Shown: positions 14,420 to 23,323, counted from the stretch's first letter. The stretch: DNA of 53,458 nucleotides from Hungateiclostridiaceae bacterium UBA1305 (GCA_002307275.1 DBTX01000044.1:1-53458), one strand, 5' to 3'. Notes: generated by a model not told the origin, from the sequence alone. Translations and numbers: made by a program.

Positions 14420-16087
14420 ATGAAAATACTTATTATAGGAGCGGTTGCAGCGGGCACGTCTGCAGCCGCCAAGGCACGAAGGAACAATGAAGATGCGGAA
14501 ATCAAAATATATGAGATGGACAGTGACATTTCTTATTCAGCTTGTGGACTTCCATACTATATAGGAACTGAAGTTGAGAGGCGGGAGCAATTGGTGCCGA
14601 GAAATGCTGCTTTTTTTAAAAGCAAATACAATGTTGATATTTTCACAGGACATCAGGTTTTAAGTATTGATCCTGATAAAAAGAGTCTTGAAGTGAAAGA
14701 TCTTTCTTCATCTGACGTTTTAACCGAAAGCTATGACAAGCTGGTTATTTCAACCGGAGCTAAGCCTGTTCTGCCTCCCATAAAGGGAATTGATAAAAAG
14801 AATGTCTTTGTTCTTAGAAATGTCAGGAGTGCCGATGCAATAAAAAATTATGTTGGACAGTCCAAGCCTCAAAAGGCCTTGGTAATAGGTTCTGGCTTTA
14901 TTGGGCTTGAGATGGTTGAAAATTTGAAAGCCCTCGGTATGGAAGTAGTAGTTGTTGAGATGGAAGACCATTTGATGAAGCCGCTGGACAATGATGTATC
15001 AATATATTTAAGAGATGTTATTATCAAAAATGGAGTACAGGTATATCTTAATGATTCGGTACAGGAGCTGAAGGGTGGAGGGTTTGTTGAAAAAGCCATA
15101 CTCAGAAGCGGGACAGAAATAGAGACGGATATGGTTATCGTAGCCACTGGTATCAGACCGAATGTGGAACTTGCAAGGTTGGCAGGAGTTGAGCTTGGCA
15201 CAACTGGGGCTATCAAGGTTGATAATAGAATGGAGACAAATATAAAAGATATCTATGCCTGTGGAGATTGTGCAGAGACCTACTCCCTTATCACAGGGAA
15301 GGTTTTCTATCGTCCGTTGGGATCAACCGCCAATAAAATGGGCAGGATTGCAGGTGATCAAATAACAGGTGGCGATTTGGAGTTCCGGGGAATTCTTGGC
15401 ACTGGTATATTTAAAATATTTGATACCACAGTGGCCCAGACTGGACTTACAGAAAGAGAAGCCAGACAGGATGGGTACGACGTGGTAGTTTGTCACAATA
15501 TTAAGCCTGACAAACCGGAGTATTTCCATGGAGAAGAAATGCTTATCAAAGCGATAGCAGATAGAAAAAGCGGAAGGCTGCTGGGTGTTCAAATAATAGG
15601 CAAGGCCGGAGTGGATAAGCGAATCGATGTTTTCGCCACCGCTATGACCTTCGGCGCAAAGGCACAGGATCTGTTCCACCTTGATCTGGCGTATGCTCCA
15701 CCTTTTTCAACGACTAAGGATCCGGTCATGTATACTGGAATGATTCTGACCAATGACATTGAGCGCAATAGGAAGTTGATTACAGCTGAGGAATTGGCAA
15801 AAAAGCTTGAAGCAGGTGAAAAAGTTAGTATCATTGATGCCAGGGTTCAAAAGCAATATCAACTGAACCATGTTGAAGGTGCAATAAATATACCGCATGA
15901 AGTTTTGAGGGAAACTGCCGAAGATCTTGACAAGGATGCTGTGACTGTAACTTATTGCAATAAGGGAGTAACGGGAAATGCTGCACAGAATATACTCATC
16001 AATAATGGCTTCAAGCATGTTTACAACCTTTCGGGCGGACATAAGAACTATGCCAGGGTGATGAAGGGGAAAGAAGAGAAGAAGTAA
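14420..16087 (+). CDS. CoA-disulfide/persulfide reductase with C-terminal rhodanese domain
   Basis: This 555-residue FAD enzyme has GAVAAGTSAAAKARR for FAD binding, the active-site Cys42 in SYSACGLPYY, NAD(P)H motif GSGFIGLEMVE, YACGDCAE, and from about residue 450 a rhodanese domain with catalytic Cys513 in TYCNKGVTGNAA. Relatives (CoADR-Rhd, Npsr) reduce CoA disulfides, CoA persulfides or polysulfide. In an arsenite efflux operon it may keep thiols reduced or clear persulfides. The operon continues to a broken CsoR-type regulator. A short relic of a second copy lies at 42277-42330. Confidence 0.9.
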   Translation: MKILIIGAVAAGTSAAAKARRNNEDAEIKIYEMDSDISYSACGLPYYIGTEVERREQLVPRNAAFFKSKYNVDIFTGHQVLSIDPDKKSLEVKDLSSSDVLTESYDKLVISTGAKPVLPPIKGIDKKNVFVLRNVRSADAIKNYVGQSKPQKALVIGSGFIGLEMVENLKALGMEVVVVEMEDHLMKPLDNDVSIYLRDVIIKNGVQVYLNDSVQELKGGGFVEKAILRSGTEIETDMVIVATGIRPNVELARLAGVELGTTGAIKVDNRMETNIKDIYACGDCAETYSLITGKVFYRPLGSTANKMGRIAGDQITGGDLEFRGILGTGIFKIFDTTVAQTGLTEREARQDGYDVVVCHNIKPDKPEYFHGEEMLIKAIADRKSGRLLGVQIIGKAGVDKRIDVFATAMTFGAKAQDLFHLDLAYAPPFSTTKDPVMYTGMILTNDIERNRKLITAEELAKKLEAGEKVSIIDARVQKQYQLNHVEGAINIPHEVLRETAEDLDKDAVTVTYCNKGVTGNAAQNILINNGFKHVYNLSGGHKNYARVMKGKEEKK

Positions 16088-16126
16088 GCAATTTGAAATA
16101 TTGTGATCGCTGCTGTACAATATCAT

Positions 16127-16144
16127 TATACCCCTATACAGTAT
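16127..16144. promoter_or_regulatory. degenerate CsoR-type operator before the broken regulator
   Basis: TATACCC-CTATA-CAGTAT resembles the three good operators in this window (ATATACCC-N5-GGGTATAT), but the right half has lost GG. It lies 16 nt before the start of the csoR-like pseudogene, where autoregulation would be expected. Confidence 0.45.
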
Positions 16145-16159
16145 CGGAGGTAGCATGGT

Positions 16160-16443
16160 ATGGACGAAATGAAAATGGAATCAAAGGAAGATATATTAAA
16201 GCGGCTCAGACGTATTGAAAGGCAGGTTAAAGGGATCTATAAAATGATTGAAGACGATAAAGCTGTGCCGACATTCTTACTCAGGTAGCGGCAGTTCGCA
16301 CAGCAATCAATAGAGCGGGCATCCTGATATTGGAAAAGCACTCAATGACCTGCATCCAAAATGCAGCATCTGCTGAAGACCAGAAACAGGCATTAAGTGA
16401 ACTGGCCAGAACCATGCAAAGTTTTATGAGATTTGCGGATTAA
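16160..16443 (+). pseudogene. CsoR/RcnR family regulator broken by one frameshift
   Basis: The frame starts well (CGGAGG, 9 nt, ATG) and encodes MDEMKMESKEDILKRLRRIE and more, but hits TAG about 43 codons in. Shifting frame near 16262 restores CADILTQVAAVRTAINRAGI and EKHSMTC to a natural stop. The total length is one base short of a multiple of three. The restored protein has Cys, His and Cys (HxxxC) positions like the copper sensor CsoR rather than the persulfide sensor CstR, which lacks the His. Three operators elsewhere in the window match this family. Confidence 0.85.
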
Positions 16444-16504
16444 ATCTGCTATCTTGTAAAAGAGTAACTTGTAACTACATAATTGGTACCCGAATAGTGG
16501 CAGG

Positions 16505-17182
16505 TTATCTAGCAGCTATATTCTCGATCAATTTTCCTGAAGACATCGTGCATACTCTGTTACCATAACTGGTAATATCATATTCATGAGTAACCATGAG
16601 AATCGTAATTCCTTTACAATACACTCTCGCAAACAATTTCATAACTTCTTTCGTAGTTTCCTCATCCAAATCACCAGTAGGTTCATCCGCGATCAAAATT
16701 TCCGGATTATTTATTAGTGCTCTGGCAATTGCTACTCTGCGCATTTCACCACCCGAAAGCTGCGCTGGATATTTCTCTGCCAGATTTTGCATTCTCATTT
16801 CTTCCAGCAGGTTCATCGCACGTTCAATACCGTTGCCTTCTCTCTGAGCCAAACAAAACGGGAGACGTACATTGTCCATTATTGTTAAATTTGAAAGAAG
16901 GCTAAAGCCCTGTGGAATATACCCAATCTTCAAATTGCGAATTTTTGCCATATCTTTATCATTCATCGACCATAAATCTGTACCATTTATTAGAATCTTA
17001 CCAGAAGTAGGATGTAACAAACCTACGATCATATTCAGCATTGTTGATTTTCCACTGCCTGATCTTCCAATAATACTGACAAAATCTCCGTGCATAATGC
17101 TAAGATCTACATTGTCTACAGCCATAAATGGAGCTATATCATCTCTGTCATATACCCTTGTTAGCTGCTTCAGTTCCAGCAT
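16505..17182 (-). CDS. ABC transporter ATP-binding protein (MacB/LolD-like)
   Basis: This 225-residue ATPase has Walker A GRSGSGKST (residues 39-47), signature LSGGEMRRVAIARAL, and Walker B ILIADEPTGDLD followed by the switch His (VTHEYD). The type pairs with FtsX/MacB permeases that move peptides, lipoproteins or antibiotics mechanically. It follows its permease by 3 nt. The operon diverges from a two-component system, a frequent arrangement for envelope-stress exporters in Firmicutes. Confidence 0.93.
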   Translation of the reverse strand: MLELKQLTRVYDRDDIAPFMAVDNVDLSIMHGDFVSIIGRSGSGKSTMLNMIVGLLHPTSGKILINGTDLWSMNDKDMAKIRNLKIGYIPQGFSLLSNLTIMDNVRLPFCLAQREGNGIERAMNLLEEMRMQNLAEKYPAQLSGGEMRRVAIARALINNPEILIADEPTGDLDEETTKEVMKLFARVYCKGITILMVTHEYDITSYGNRVCTMSSGKLIENIAAR

Positions 17183-17185
17183 TAA

Positions 17186-18391
17186 TTATTCATACTCCCT
17201 TATCATAATATGGGTTTCCAAACGTCCAATATGTATTACAGAATAGAGGCAGGCAATCACACCTGTGAAAACTGAGATCAGTAGACTCATAGCAGATAAT
17301 ATAATTGTTGAGCCTATTGTTGGCTGCATGTAGGGAAGTCCTAGTGATATTGCTATTAACATACGAAATTCAAACATAATGAAACATGCTGCTATTACTC
17401 CGATAAGCGCCCCTGATATGCTGATAATTAAAGTTTCAGTCATAAGCAAGCTTTCAAGTTTTTTTCGGGTAGCGCCGAGAGCCAGAAACAATCCAAATTC
17501 GCGTTTCCGTTCATTTGTGGTAACAGTAAATACAACTGCAAGAATTAAAACCGATACTATCCATAGCAGCCCTTGAATTCCATAAATCAAGCCTTTTATA
17601 TTATTCAGCTGTGTTGAAATATGCTGCATCATCTCTTTCAAAATAACAACATCCGTTTGGGGATATGCACTCATTATCGTTTTGGCTACTTTTGTGGCAT
17701 CCGAATCATTGGCTAATTTTACAAATAATGCAGATAGTCGATCTTTTCCGGTTCCCGCAGGATGAACTGCTGTCTGCTCTGATATTGCTATCATATGCTG
17801 CGCGGTCTCCAGTGTCATAAATACAGATGAATCAAACCCCATTCCTGTATCATCCAGCGTTGCTACGACCTTAAACGGTTGGCCAAAGAACCAGACCTTA
17901 CCTCCAAATGCCGGATTCACTTGGCTTCCTGCCACAATTTCTCCAAAACCCAATTTGCTGCTATCAATATTTGTCATCCAGGATTTTATTGTGAAATCCG
18001 TTTTGGGTTCAAAACCGATTAGTTGAACTGGAACTGTACAACAGGATGCATTGAGTGATCCGATATACAATTGAGGCGACACCTGTTCTACGCCAGGTAT
18101 GGCAGATAGCCCCTCCGTCAGGTTTTCATTCATATAAAATGTATTCGATTCGCTTCTTAAAAGTGTATTCTGAAGACTTGAGGCACATCCTCGAGGCACA
18201 ACCATAATGTCTGCCCCCATTCGCCCTAACATGTAATTCCTGCCTAAACTTAAGCTTTGTGATAATAATGCGCCACAAAAAATTGTAAATGCAAAAACAG
18301 CTACAATTACGATAAGGCTTTTTGTCCTAAAAGAATGTTTCTGAAGGTTTTTTAGGGATATCGCAAATGTTGTCAACCGCTGTTTTCCCAT
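17186..18391 (-). CDS. FtsX/MacB-like ABC transporter permease
   Basis: This 401-residue protein has an N-terminal membrane segment (residues about 25-48), a long extracellular domain with GADIMVVPRGC and two Cys (ASCCTVP), then three C-terminal membrane segments with the FtsX motif TVTTNERKREFGLFLALGATRKKL. It is the partner of the ATPase gene downstream and follows the DUF4418 gene by 6 nt. The substrate is unknown. Confidence 0.9.
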   Translation of the reverse strand: MGKQRLTTFAISLKNLQKHSFRTKSLIVIVAVFAFTIFCGALLSQSLSLGRNYMLGRMGADIMVVPRGCASSLQNTLLRSESNTFYMNENLTEGLSAIPGVEQVSPQLYIGSLNASCCTVPVQLIGFEPKTDFTIKSWMTNIDSSKLGFGEIVAGSQVNPAFGGKVWFFGQPFKVVATLDDTGMGFDSSVFMTLETAQHMIAISEQTAVHPAGTGKDRLSALFVKLANDSDATKVAKTIMSAYPQTDVVILKEMMQHISTQLNNIKGLIYGIQGLLWIVSVLILAVVFTVTTNERKREFGLFLALGATRKKLESLLMTETLIISISGALIGVIAACFIMFEFRMLIAISLGLPYMQPTIGSTIILSAMSLLISVFTGVIACLYSVIHIGRLETHIMIREYE

Positions 18392-18397
18392 TATTAA

Positions 18398-18841
18398 TTA
18401 CACTTCTTTCTTTACAAGTTGCTCTGATTTTATGGAACTGCTCTGAAAAAAAGTATTTCCGATTCCCACTACCATAGTTATTACGCTCACTACTATTAAC
18501 GCAGGTTCTGTTCCCACGCGGCATGCCATAGTAGCCGTTTCACACATTCCAATAACAACTGTTGGAATAACCAGCGCGGTCAAACCAAATAGAAATAACA
18601 TGATACTAAGTGCTGTACGAGTTTCATGTTTTTTAAATCCCATAATCAACATACCGTCAAATACGATAAGTATCCCAACTAATAATTCTGCCATTGCTGT
18701 CCAGTGGCATTTCATAAATAAAGTCTTGCCGTTCATTAATTCAATCATATCTGTACATACCGGAAATATTGCTATGGGAGTTAAAGCTACTAATATGCCA
18801 AGAGTTATTGCAACTATACCTGTCGTTGGTTTATTTTTCAT
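18398..18841 (-). CDS. DUF4418 family membrane protein
   Basis: This 147-residue protein has four membrane segments and conserved cysteines (FPVCTDM, MKCHWTAMAE, GMCETATMACRVG), matching the DUF4418 pattern. The function is unknown; DUF4418 genes commonly sit beside FtsX/MacB-type ABC genes. A Met 12 codons upstream (18877) has no ribosome-binding site, whereas the chosen ATG lies 9 nt after GGAAGG. It is first gene of the ABC operon. The extracellular Cys/Trp loop suggests a redox or metal role, which is unproven. Confidence 0.8.
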   Translation of the reverse strand: MKNKPTTGIVAITLGILVALTPIAIFPVCTDMIELMNGKTLFMKCHWTAMAELLVGILIVFDGMLIMGFKKHETRTALSIMLFLFGLTALVIPTVVIGMCETATMACRVGTEPALIVVSVITMVVGIGNTFFQSSSIKSEQLVKKEV

Positions 18842-18972
18842 TTTTGTTTTCCTTCCAATGATACTTAATATGTGCATTAACTATTTTTGCGAAACATACC
18901 ACTATTTAAGAATTATAGACTTTTGGGGTGGACTTTATACAAGTTCAAATCTTGCCTAAGAAAGAAACTAAT

Positions 18973-19008
18973 ACTTATCATACTTTCATCACAATTTTTG
19001 TTTATAAT
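18973..19008 (+). promoter_or_regulatory. direct-repeat box and -10 of the two-component operon
   Basis: Two direct half-sites (CTTATCATA and CTTTCATCACA, 18973-18993) occupy the -35 region and are followed 9 nt later by the -10 TATAAT (19003-19008). A matching box at the same distance from its -10 precedes the DUF2680 gene, which marks this as the likely response-regulator site. Confidence 0.6.
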
Positions 19009-19079
19009 ATCTGTAAACGATTGTTTTAAGTAGAATGTGGTATTAAAGAGTTATTGAATATATGAAGCAGGTGATTGGC

Positions 19080-19778
19080 GTGGAGAAGATTAAGATTCTT
19101 ATAGCTGATGATGAGGAACGGATCAGGGATATGATCAAAGAGTATACCAGTCTGGAAGAATTTCAGATTGATGAGGCTTCAGATGGTGTCGAAGCTCTGA
19201 ATCTCGCGAAACAGGTTCAGTATTCTTTGATTGTTCTTGATGTGATGATGCCCAGAATGGATGGTTGGAGTGTATGCCGGGAAATCAGGAAGACTTCCCA
19301 GGTTCCCATCATTATGCTGACAGCAAGAGGAGAAGAGTACGACAAGCTTTTTGGTTTTGAACTGGGTGTTGACGATTATATTATAAAGCCCTTCAGCCCA
19401 AAAGAGCTGTTGGCAAGAATGAAGGCTATCATACGCAGAAGCACATCAACTGGTGACAGCACCCCCAAAAGGGATCGAGCCAGCTTTGAAGGTCTAGTTA
19501 TAGAATTCAACTCAAGAAATGTATATATAGATGAAAATATTGTGAGCCTTACGCCCAAAGAGTATGAATTGTTAAGCTTCTTTGTTCACAATCCCAACAT
19601 GGTTTTCTCCAGAGATCAGTTGTTGAATTCAGTATGGGGATACGATTTTATAGGGGATGACAGGACAGTTGACACCCATGTCAAGATGCTGCGGGAAAGT
19701 CTGGGCAGTTACCGCAAGTTCATTGTGACAGTATGGGGTACAGGCTATAAATTTGAAGCAAATAATCCTCATAAATAA
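19080..19778 (+). CDS. OmpR/PhoB family response regulator
   Basis: This 232-residue protein has a receiver domain with acidic DDEE, phosphorylated Asp54 (VLDVMMPRMDG), the Thr of MLTARG and Lys of IIKPFSP, then a winged-helix output domain (LTPKEYELLSFFVHNPNMVFSRDQLL, TVDTHVKMLR). The GTG at 19080 lies 5 nt after AGGTGAT; an ATG six codons earlier has no ribosome-binding site. It is co-transcribed with the kinase gene 41 nt downstream and divergent from the DUF4418/ABC operon. Confidence 0.92.
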   Translation: MEKIKILIADDEERIRDMIKEYTSLEEFQIDEASDGVEALNLAKQVQYSLIVLDVMMPRMDGWSVCREIRKTSQVPIIMLTARGEEYDKLFGFELGVDDYIIKPFSPKELLARMKAIIRRSTSTGDSTPKRDRASFEGLVIEFNSRNVYIDENIVSLTPKEYELLSFFVHNPNMVFSRDQLLNSVWGYDFIGDDRTVDTHVKMLRESLGSYRKFIVTVWGTGYKFEANNPHK

Positions 19779-19819
19779 TTTAATGATAGAGTAAAGTAAC
19801 CTTTTGCGGGAGGCGTGAA

Positions 19820-21217
19820 ATGAAAAGTATGCGTTTTAGGCTCTGGGCTGGAATGATGGCGCTGATTGTAATTGTACTGATACTTTTATGGCTTTTTCAA
19901 ATAGTATTTCTAGAAAGTTTCTATACAAATATGCAAATCTCCGGTGTAGAAAAAGAAGCTGCAGCGATCATTGGATTAATGAATGAGGGTAGTAAGACGG
20001 AATATGAAAATAAATTGGATGCACTTGCGTTTAAGTATAACATGAGCATTGAGTTGATTGATTCCGAGGGCAACACTACCTATAACACCGGAGCGACCGG
20101 AGCGATGGGACAAATGCCTATGATGATGAATGGTACAAGAACGGAGGTGTTTCAACAGGTATTGGCAGGTAATACTGTTGAAACACCAGTAACACATCCG
20201 CGTTTTGGAAATAAATTTATGATGATAGGGTTGCCGGTAAAAGAATCGGGAACAGTCTCAGAAGTGTTGATTATAAACATGCCTTTGGCTCCAGTTGAGG
20301 ATACGGCCTCCATATTAAAGTGGCAGCTTTTATATATTACCTCCATTTTGTTGGTAGCCTCTTTGATTATTTCCTACTTGATTTCCAAAAGCTTTACCCG
20401 ACCTATTCTCGACATTAAAAAGGCATCAGAAATGATGGCTTCTGGAGATTTCTCTGCCAGGATTAATATAAGAAAACAAGATGAACTAGGCAAGCTGGCT
20501 AGTACAATTAACTATCTAGGAGAACAACTTTCGAAAATTGATCATCTCCGCAAAGACCTTATAGCCAATGTGTCTCATGAGCTGCGAACCCCTTTGAGCC
20601 TGATACGCGGGTATGCTGAAACTATTAAGGACGTAACTGGGGATTCGCGTGAAAAGCGAGACAAACAGCTGGATATTATTATTGAAGAAACAGAGCGCCT
20701 AGGCAGGATCGTTGATGATGTCTTAAACTTATCTCAACTGCAGTCCGGATATATCAAGCTTGAAAAAAGCCGTTTTTCCGTAAAGGAAATGGTGGAAGCC
20801 GTTACCAAACGCTATGAGGTATTGAGTGAGAATACTGGAGTGAAGATTGTACAGCAATGCCCGAAAGATACTGTTTTGGAGGCAGATAAATCCAGAATAG
20901 AACAGGTATTTTACAATTTGATCAATAATGCGTTTAATCATACACCAGCAGGTGGAACCATTATAGTCAGTGCAGCTATCCAACCCGCAGAGGTGCGATT
21001 TGAAGTCTCTGATACAGGTAGTGGCATACCTGAAGAGGATATTCTACATGTGTGGGAAAGATTCTACAAAGCTGATAACACCAGCATTAAAAAGAATACA
21101 GGAACAGGTCTGGGACTAGCGATAGTAAAAGGTGTTCTTGATGCCCATCAGGCTGTTTTTGGAGTAGAAAGCAAAATAGGGATGGGAACCTCATTTTGGT
21201 TCCAATTGAAAATATGA
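19820..21217 (+). CDS. HAMP-domain sensor histidine kinase with a Met-rich sensor loop
   Basis: This 465-residue kinase has a first membrane segment (9-31), an extracellular sensor of about 135 residues, a second segment (167-189), a HAMP domain, phospho-His253 in NVSHELRTPLSL, and the ATPase N, G1 and G2 boxes (NLINNAFNHTPAGG, SDTGSGIPEED, GTGLGLAI). The sensor contains a Met cluster (residues 96-103) that could bind Cu(I) or Ag(I) or react with oxidants; this is inference. The partner is the upstream response regulator. Confidence 0.92.
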   Translation: MKSMRFRLWAGMMALIVIVLILLWLFQIVFLESFYTNMQISGVEKEAAAIIGLMNEGSKTEYENKLDALAFKYNMSIELIDSEGNTTYNTGATGAMGQMPMMMNGTRTEVFQQVLAGNTVETPVTHPRFGNKFMMIGLPVKESGTVSEVLIINMPLAPVEDTASILKWQLLYITSILLVASLIISYLISKSFTRPILDIKKASEMMASGDFSARINIRKQDELGKLASTINYLGEQLSKIDHLRKDLIANVSHELRTPLSLIRGYAETIKDVTGDSREKRDKQLDIIIEETERLGRIVDDVLNLSQLQSGYIKLEKSRFSVKEMVEAVTKRYEVLSENTGVKIVQQCPKDTVLEADKSRIEQVFYNLINNAFNHTPAGGTIIVSAAIQPAEVRFEVSDTGSGIPEEDILHVWERFYKADNTSIKKNTGTGLGLAIVKGVLDAHQAVFGVESKIGMGTSFWFQLKI

Positions 21218-21296
21218 TTGCACGGCAAAAATCATTTCAAGAACCATTTCAAGAACTTACTCTATAAGTTAGATAACTTTCATCGTTCTTTCAGTC

Positions 21297-21332
21297 TTCT
21301 ATCATATTTCTATCACATCTGGCCCTCATAAT
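21297..21332 (+). promoter_or_regulatory. direct-repeat box and -10 of the DUF2680 gene
   Basis: Direct repeats TTCTATCATA and TTCTATCACA, 11 bp apart (21297-21317), sit in the -35 position. They are followed 9 nt later by the -10 CATAAT (21327-21332). The geometry equals that at 18973-19008 and fits activation by an OmpR-type regulator. A 12-nt tandem repeat (CATTTCAAGAAC twice) lies at 21232-21255. Confidence 0.6.
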
Positions 21333-21432
21333 AAAAATATGACATCCGGAACAGTTTCACAACGAAAGGATTTTAGAATGGTTGGGAGATAGATGAACCG
21401 GTATACTAAAAAGAAAAAGGAGATTGAATTTT

Positions 21433-21921
21433 ATGAAAAACATGAAAAAACTCGTTGCTGTCATTGCAGCATTAGGCGTTTTGGGAACTGCAGGGATAGC
21501 CTATGCAGCAACAGCAACAACACCAGCACAAATTGCTGCCACTTTGACGGGAAAAACTGTTGCAGAGGTTACCGCAGATCGCGCAACAGGAGATACTTAC
21601 GGTACTATTGCTAATGAAGCTGGCAAACTTGATGAATTCAAGGCGCAAATGCTGGAACAAAGAAAGGCAGTCCTGGATCAGAGGGTAAAGGATGGCACTC
21701 TTACACAGAAGCAGGCAGATGAATTCTACACTGCAATGAAGAACAATCAGGCAACCTGTGATGGAACTGGGACTGCTCAGTTAGGCAGAAAAAGCGGAAT
21801 GGGCTTTGGAAATACCGCAGGTAATGGCACAGGAACCAGACAGGGAATGGGCAGAGGCATGGGCCGTGGTATGGGTGGCGGTGCAGGCATGGGAAATGGC
21901 ACCGGTAGTTGCATTAACTAA
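21433..21921 (+). CDS. secreted DUF2680 family protein with Met/Gly-rich tail
   Basis: This 162-residue protein has a signal peptide (MKNMKKLVAVIAALGVLGTA, cleavage likely near AYA-A), a DUF2680/YckD-like helical core with repeating Leu/Lys/Gln (EFKAQMLEQRKAVLDQRV, LTQKQADEFYTAM), and a low-complexity tail of about 45 residues rich in Gly, Met and Arg (GMGRGMGRGMGGG). The role is unknown. It lies downstream of the kinase gene with its own promoter. The Met-rich tail echoes the Met-rich kinase sensor, suggesting metal capture outside the cell (inference). The ATG follows AAAGGAGAT. Confidence 0.82.
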   Translation: MKNMKKLVAVIAALGVLGTAGIAYAATATTPAQIAATLTGKTVAEVTADRATGDTYGTIANEAGKLDEFKAQMLEQRKAVLDQRVKDGTLTQKQADEFYTAMKNNQATCDGTGTAQLGRKSGMGFGNTAGNGTGTRQGMGRGMGRGMGGGAGMGNGTGSCIN

Positions 21922-21937
21922 TAAAACGAATTGATCC

Positions 21938-21980
21938 GGGCTGCAATCCATTATGAACAATACTGGTTGCAGCTCGTTTC
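21938..21980 (+). terminator. intrinsic terminator after the DUF2680 gene
   Basis: GCTGCAA-TCC pairs with GG-TTGCAGC around a loop of about 15 nt, followed by CGTTTCTGTT. The stem is moderate with one mismatch. Confidence 0.5.
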
Positions 21981-22119
21981 TGTTAGGACTTAGGACAACT
22001 TTTGTCATGATGCTTTTTAGAGGCAAGCAGTATCACTGGAAAGATCGGTATCCGCGAGATTTTATTAATAAGCAACAACATAGGGGGGGATTAAGATTTA
22101 TTATATAACTCACAGAAGC

Positions 22120-22146
22120 CAGCAGTGAATATTTTCTGCTGTTTTT
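22120..22146 (+). terminator. short hairpin with a T-run
   Basis: CAGCAG and CTGCTG flank a 10-nt loop and are followed by TTTTT. It lies in the 424-nt gap before the AEC gene; the stretch 21981-22119 shows no gene. Confidence 0.45.
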
Positions 22147-22164
22147 ACTTTACAAATAATACAC

Positions 22165-22275
22165 TACTATATACAATGAAAAAAGATTTATGATCCTCTA
22201 TTTTTTTACTTGTATTACCTTAAGTAGCTGTTGCACAAAATAAAATCTTACCATAAGCAAAATCTTTTGTGCAAA
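22165..22275 (+). ncRNA. candidate structured leader RNA, copy A, before the AEC transporter gene
   Basis: The element begins TACTATATACAATGAAAAAA. Stem 1 pairs TACAA-TGAAAAAA with TTTTTTTA-C-TTGTA (one bulged C). Stem 2 is a perfect 10-bp hairpin TTGCACAAAA / TTTTGTGCAA (22231-22240 and 22265-22274). A second copy with the same order at 30278-30386 keeps stem 1 in sequence but has a different stem 2 that still pairs. It ends about 70 nt before the start codon. I do not recognise it as a known riboswitch class. Confidence 0.55.
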
Positions 22276-22345
22276 TTGTAGAGAAGAATATTGACATAAT
22301 TAGAAAAGATATAGGGATAAAGCAAGATAAGTGAGGTGAACTCGT

Positions 22346-23290
22346 TTGACAGATACAATTGCAGTAGTCTCCAAGGTTTTACCAGTCATCTTTCTTATTG
22401 TCCTTGGTAACATACTACAAAGATCGGGTTTTCTTAAGCAAAGTACGATTGACGAACTGAAGAAGGTCATAGTAAACATCTCCTTACCAGCCTTGCTTTT
22501 TATGGCTTTTGCCGAAACGGATTTCGAATTCCGATACTTATTGATTTTCCTGTCAGTGTTTTTGATATGCGGCATTATGTTACTTTTTGGAGTGGCTTTT
22601 AAATCGCTTACCAGGGCGGATAACCGATATGTTCCGTCGGTATTCAGTGGCTTTGAAACGGGTATGATGGGATACTCCATATTTGTTGCTGTATATGGTG
22701 CAGCAAATATGTACAAGCTGGCTATTATTGACCTGGGTCAGGTGACTTTTGTATTTTTTGTACTGGTCAGCTACTTACAAAGACTGAACGGGGAGTCTGC
22801 AAATGTAAAACAGCTGGCACTTTCCTTTATAAAGTCTCCTGTTATCCTGTCAATCATTTCTGGCATTTTGGTGGGAAGCCTGGGTGTATTCGGAGTAGTG
22901 AAAGCTTTCCCGCTATCCAATTCCGTTGTGGAAATGTTCAAACTGCTTTCAAATCTAACAGTACCGGTGATATGCATTGTTATTGGATATGAACTTCGAC
23001 TGGATCTTCAAAATCTTGGGAAGCCGCTGTTGGCTGCACTTATAAGACTTACAGCCCTTATGGCAATTGCCTTTTTCATGAATACATTGTTAATAGGAAA
23101 AGTTCTCCATCTGGACAATACCTTTAAAATTGCTCTTTACACCATGTTTTTGCTGCCTCCTCCGTTTGTAATCCCGATATTTATGAAGGATGGAGAAGGC
23201 AACAACAAGCAATTCATATTAAACACCATTTCTATTAGTATCATCTTATCATTGGCTGCTTTCCTGATTTTGATCATAGTAACGCGATAA
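22346..23290 (+). CDS. AEC family transporter (auxin efflux carrier-like)
   Basis: This 314-residue protein has ten membrane segments in two inverted halves, each with the broken-helix motif of the AEC/BART group (VIVNISLPALLFMAFAE; LLSNLTVPVICIVIGYEL). Bacterial members carry malate, malonate or other organic anions. It starts at a TTG 8-9 nt after GAGGTGA. It stands alone behind a structured leader, and an antisense fluoride-riboswitch-like element follows its 3' end. Confidence 0.85.
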   Translation: MTDTIAVVSKVLPVIFLIVLGNILQRSGFLKQSTIDELKKVIVNISLPALLFMAFAETDFEFRYLLIFLSVFLICGIMLLFGVAFKSLTRADNRYVPSVFSGFETGMMGYSIFVAVYGAANMYKLAIIDLGQVTFVFFVLVSYLQRLNGESANVKQLALSFIKSPVILSIISGILVGSLGVFGVVKAFPLSNSVVEMFKLLSNLTVPVICIVIGYELRLDLQNLGKPLLAALIRLTALMAIAFFMNTLLIGKVLHLDNTFKIALYTMFLLPPPFVIPIFMKDGEGNNKQFILNTISISIILSLAAFLILIIVTR

Positions 23291-23323
23291 GAAAATAAAA
23301 GGACTACCCATAACCCTTAAATA

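Noticed and set aside
12838..16443. In-frame stops in the MarR and CsoR genes as selenocysteine or recoding sites
   Set aside because: The stops are followed by non-homologous frame; homology continues only in another frame, so these are frameshifts rather than readthrough.
21393..21614. Plus-strand frame overlapping the DUF2680 gene
   Set aside because: It is out of frame with a protein that has a clear signal peptide; its composition (Arg/Cys/Asn-rich) is a shadow.
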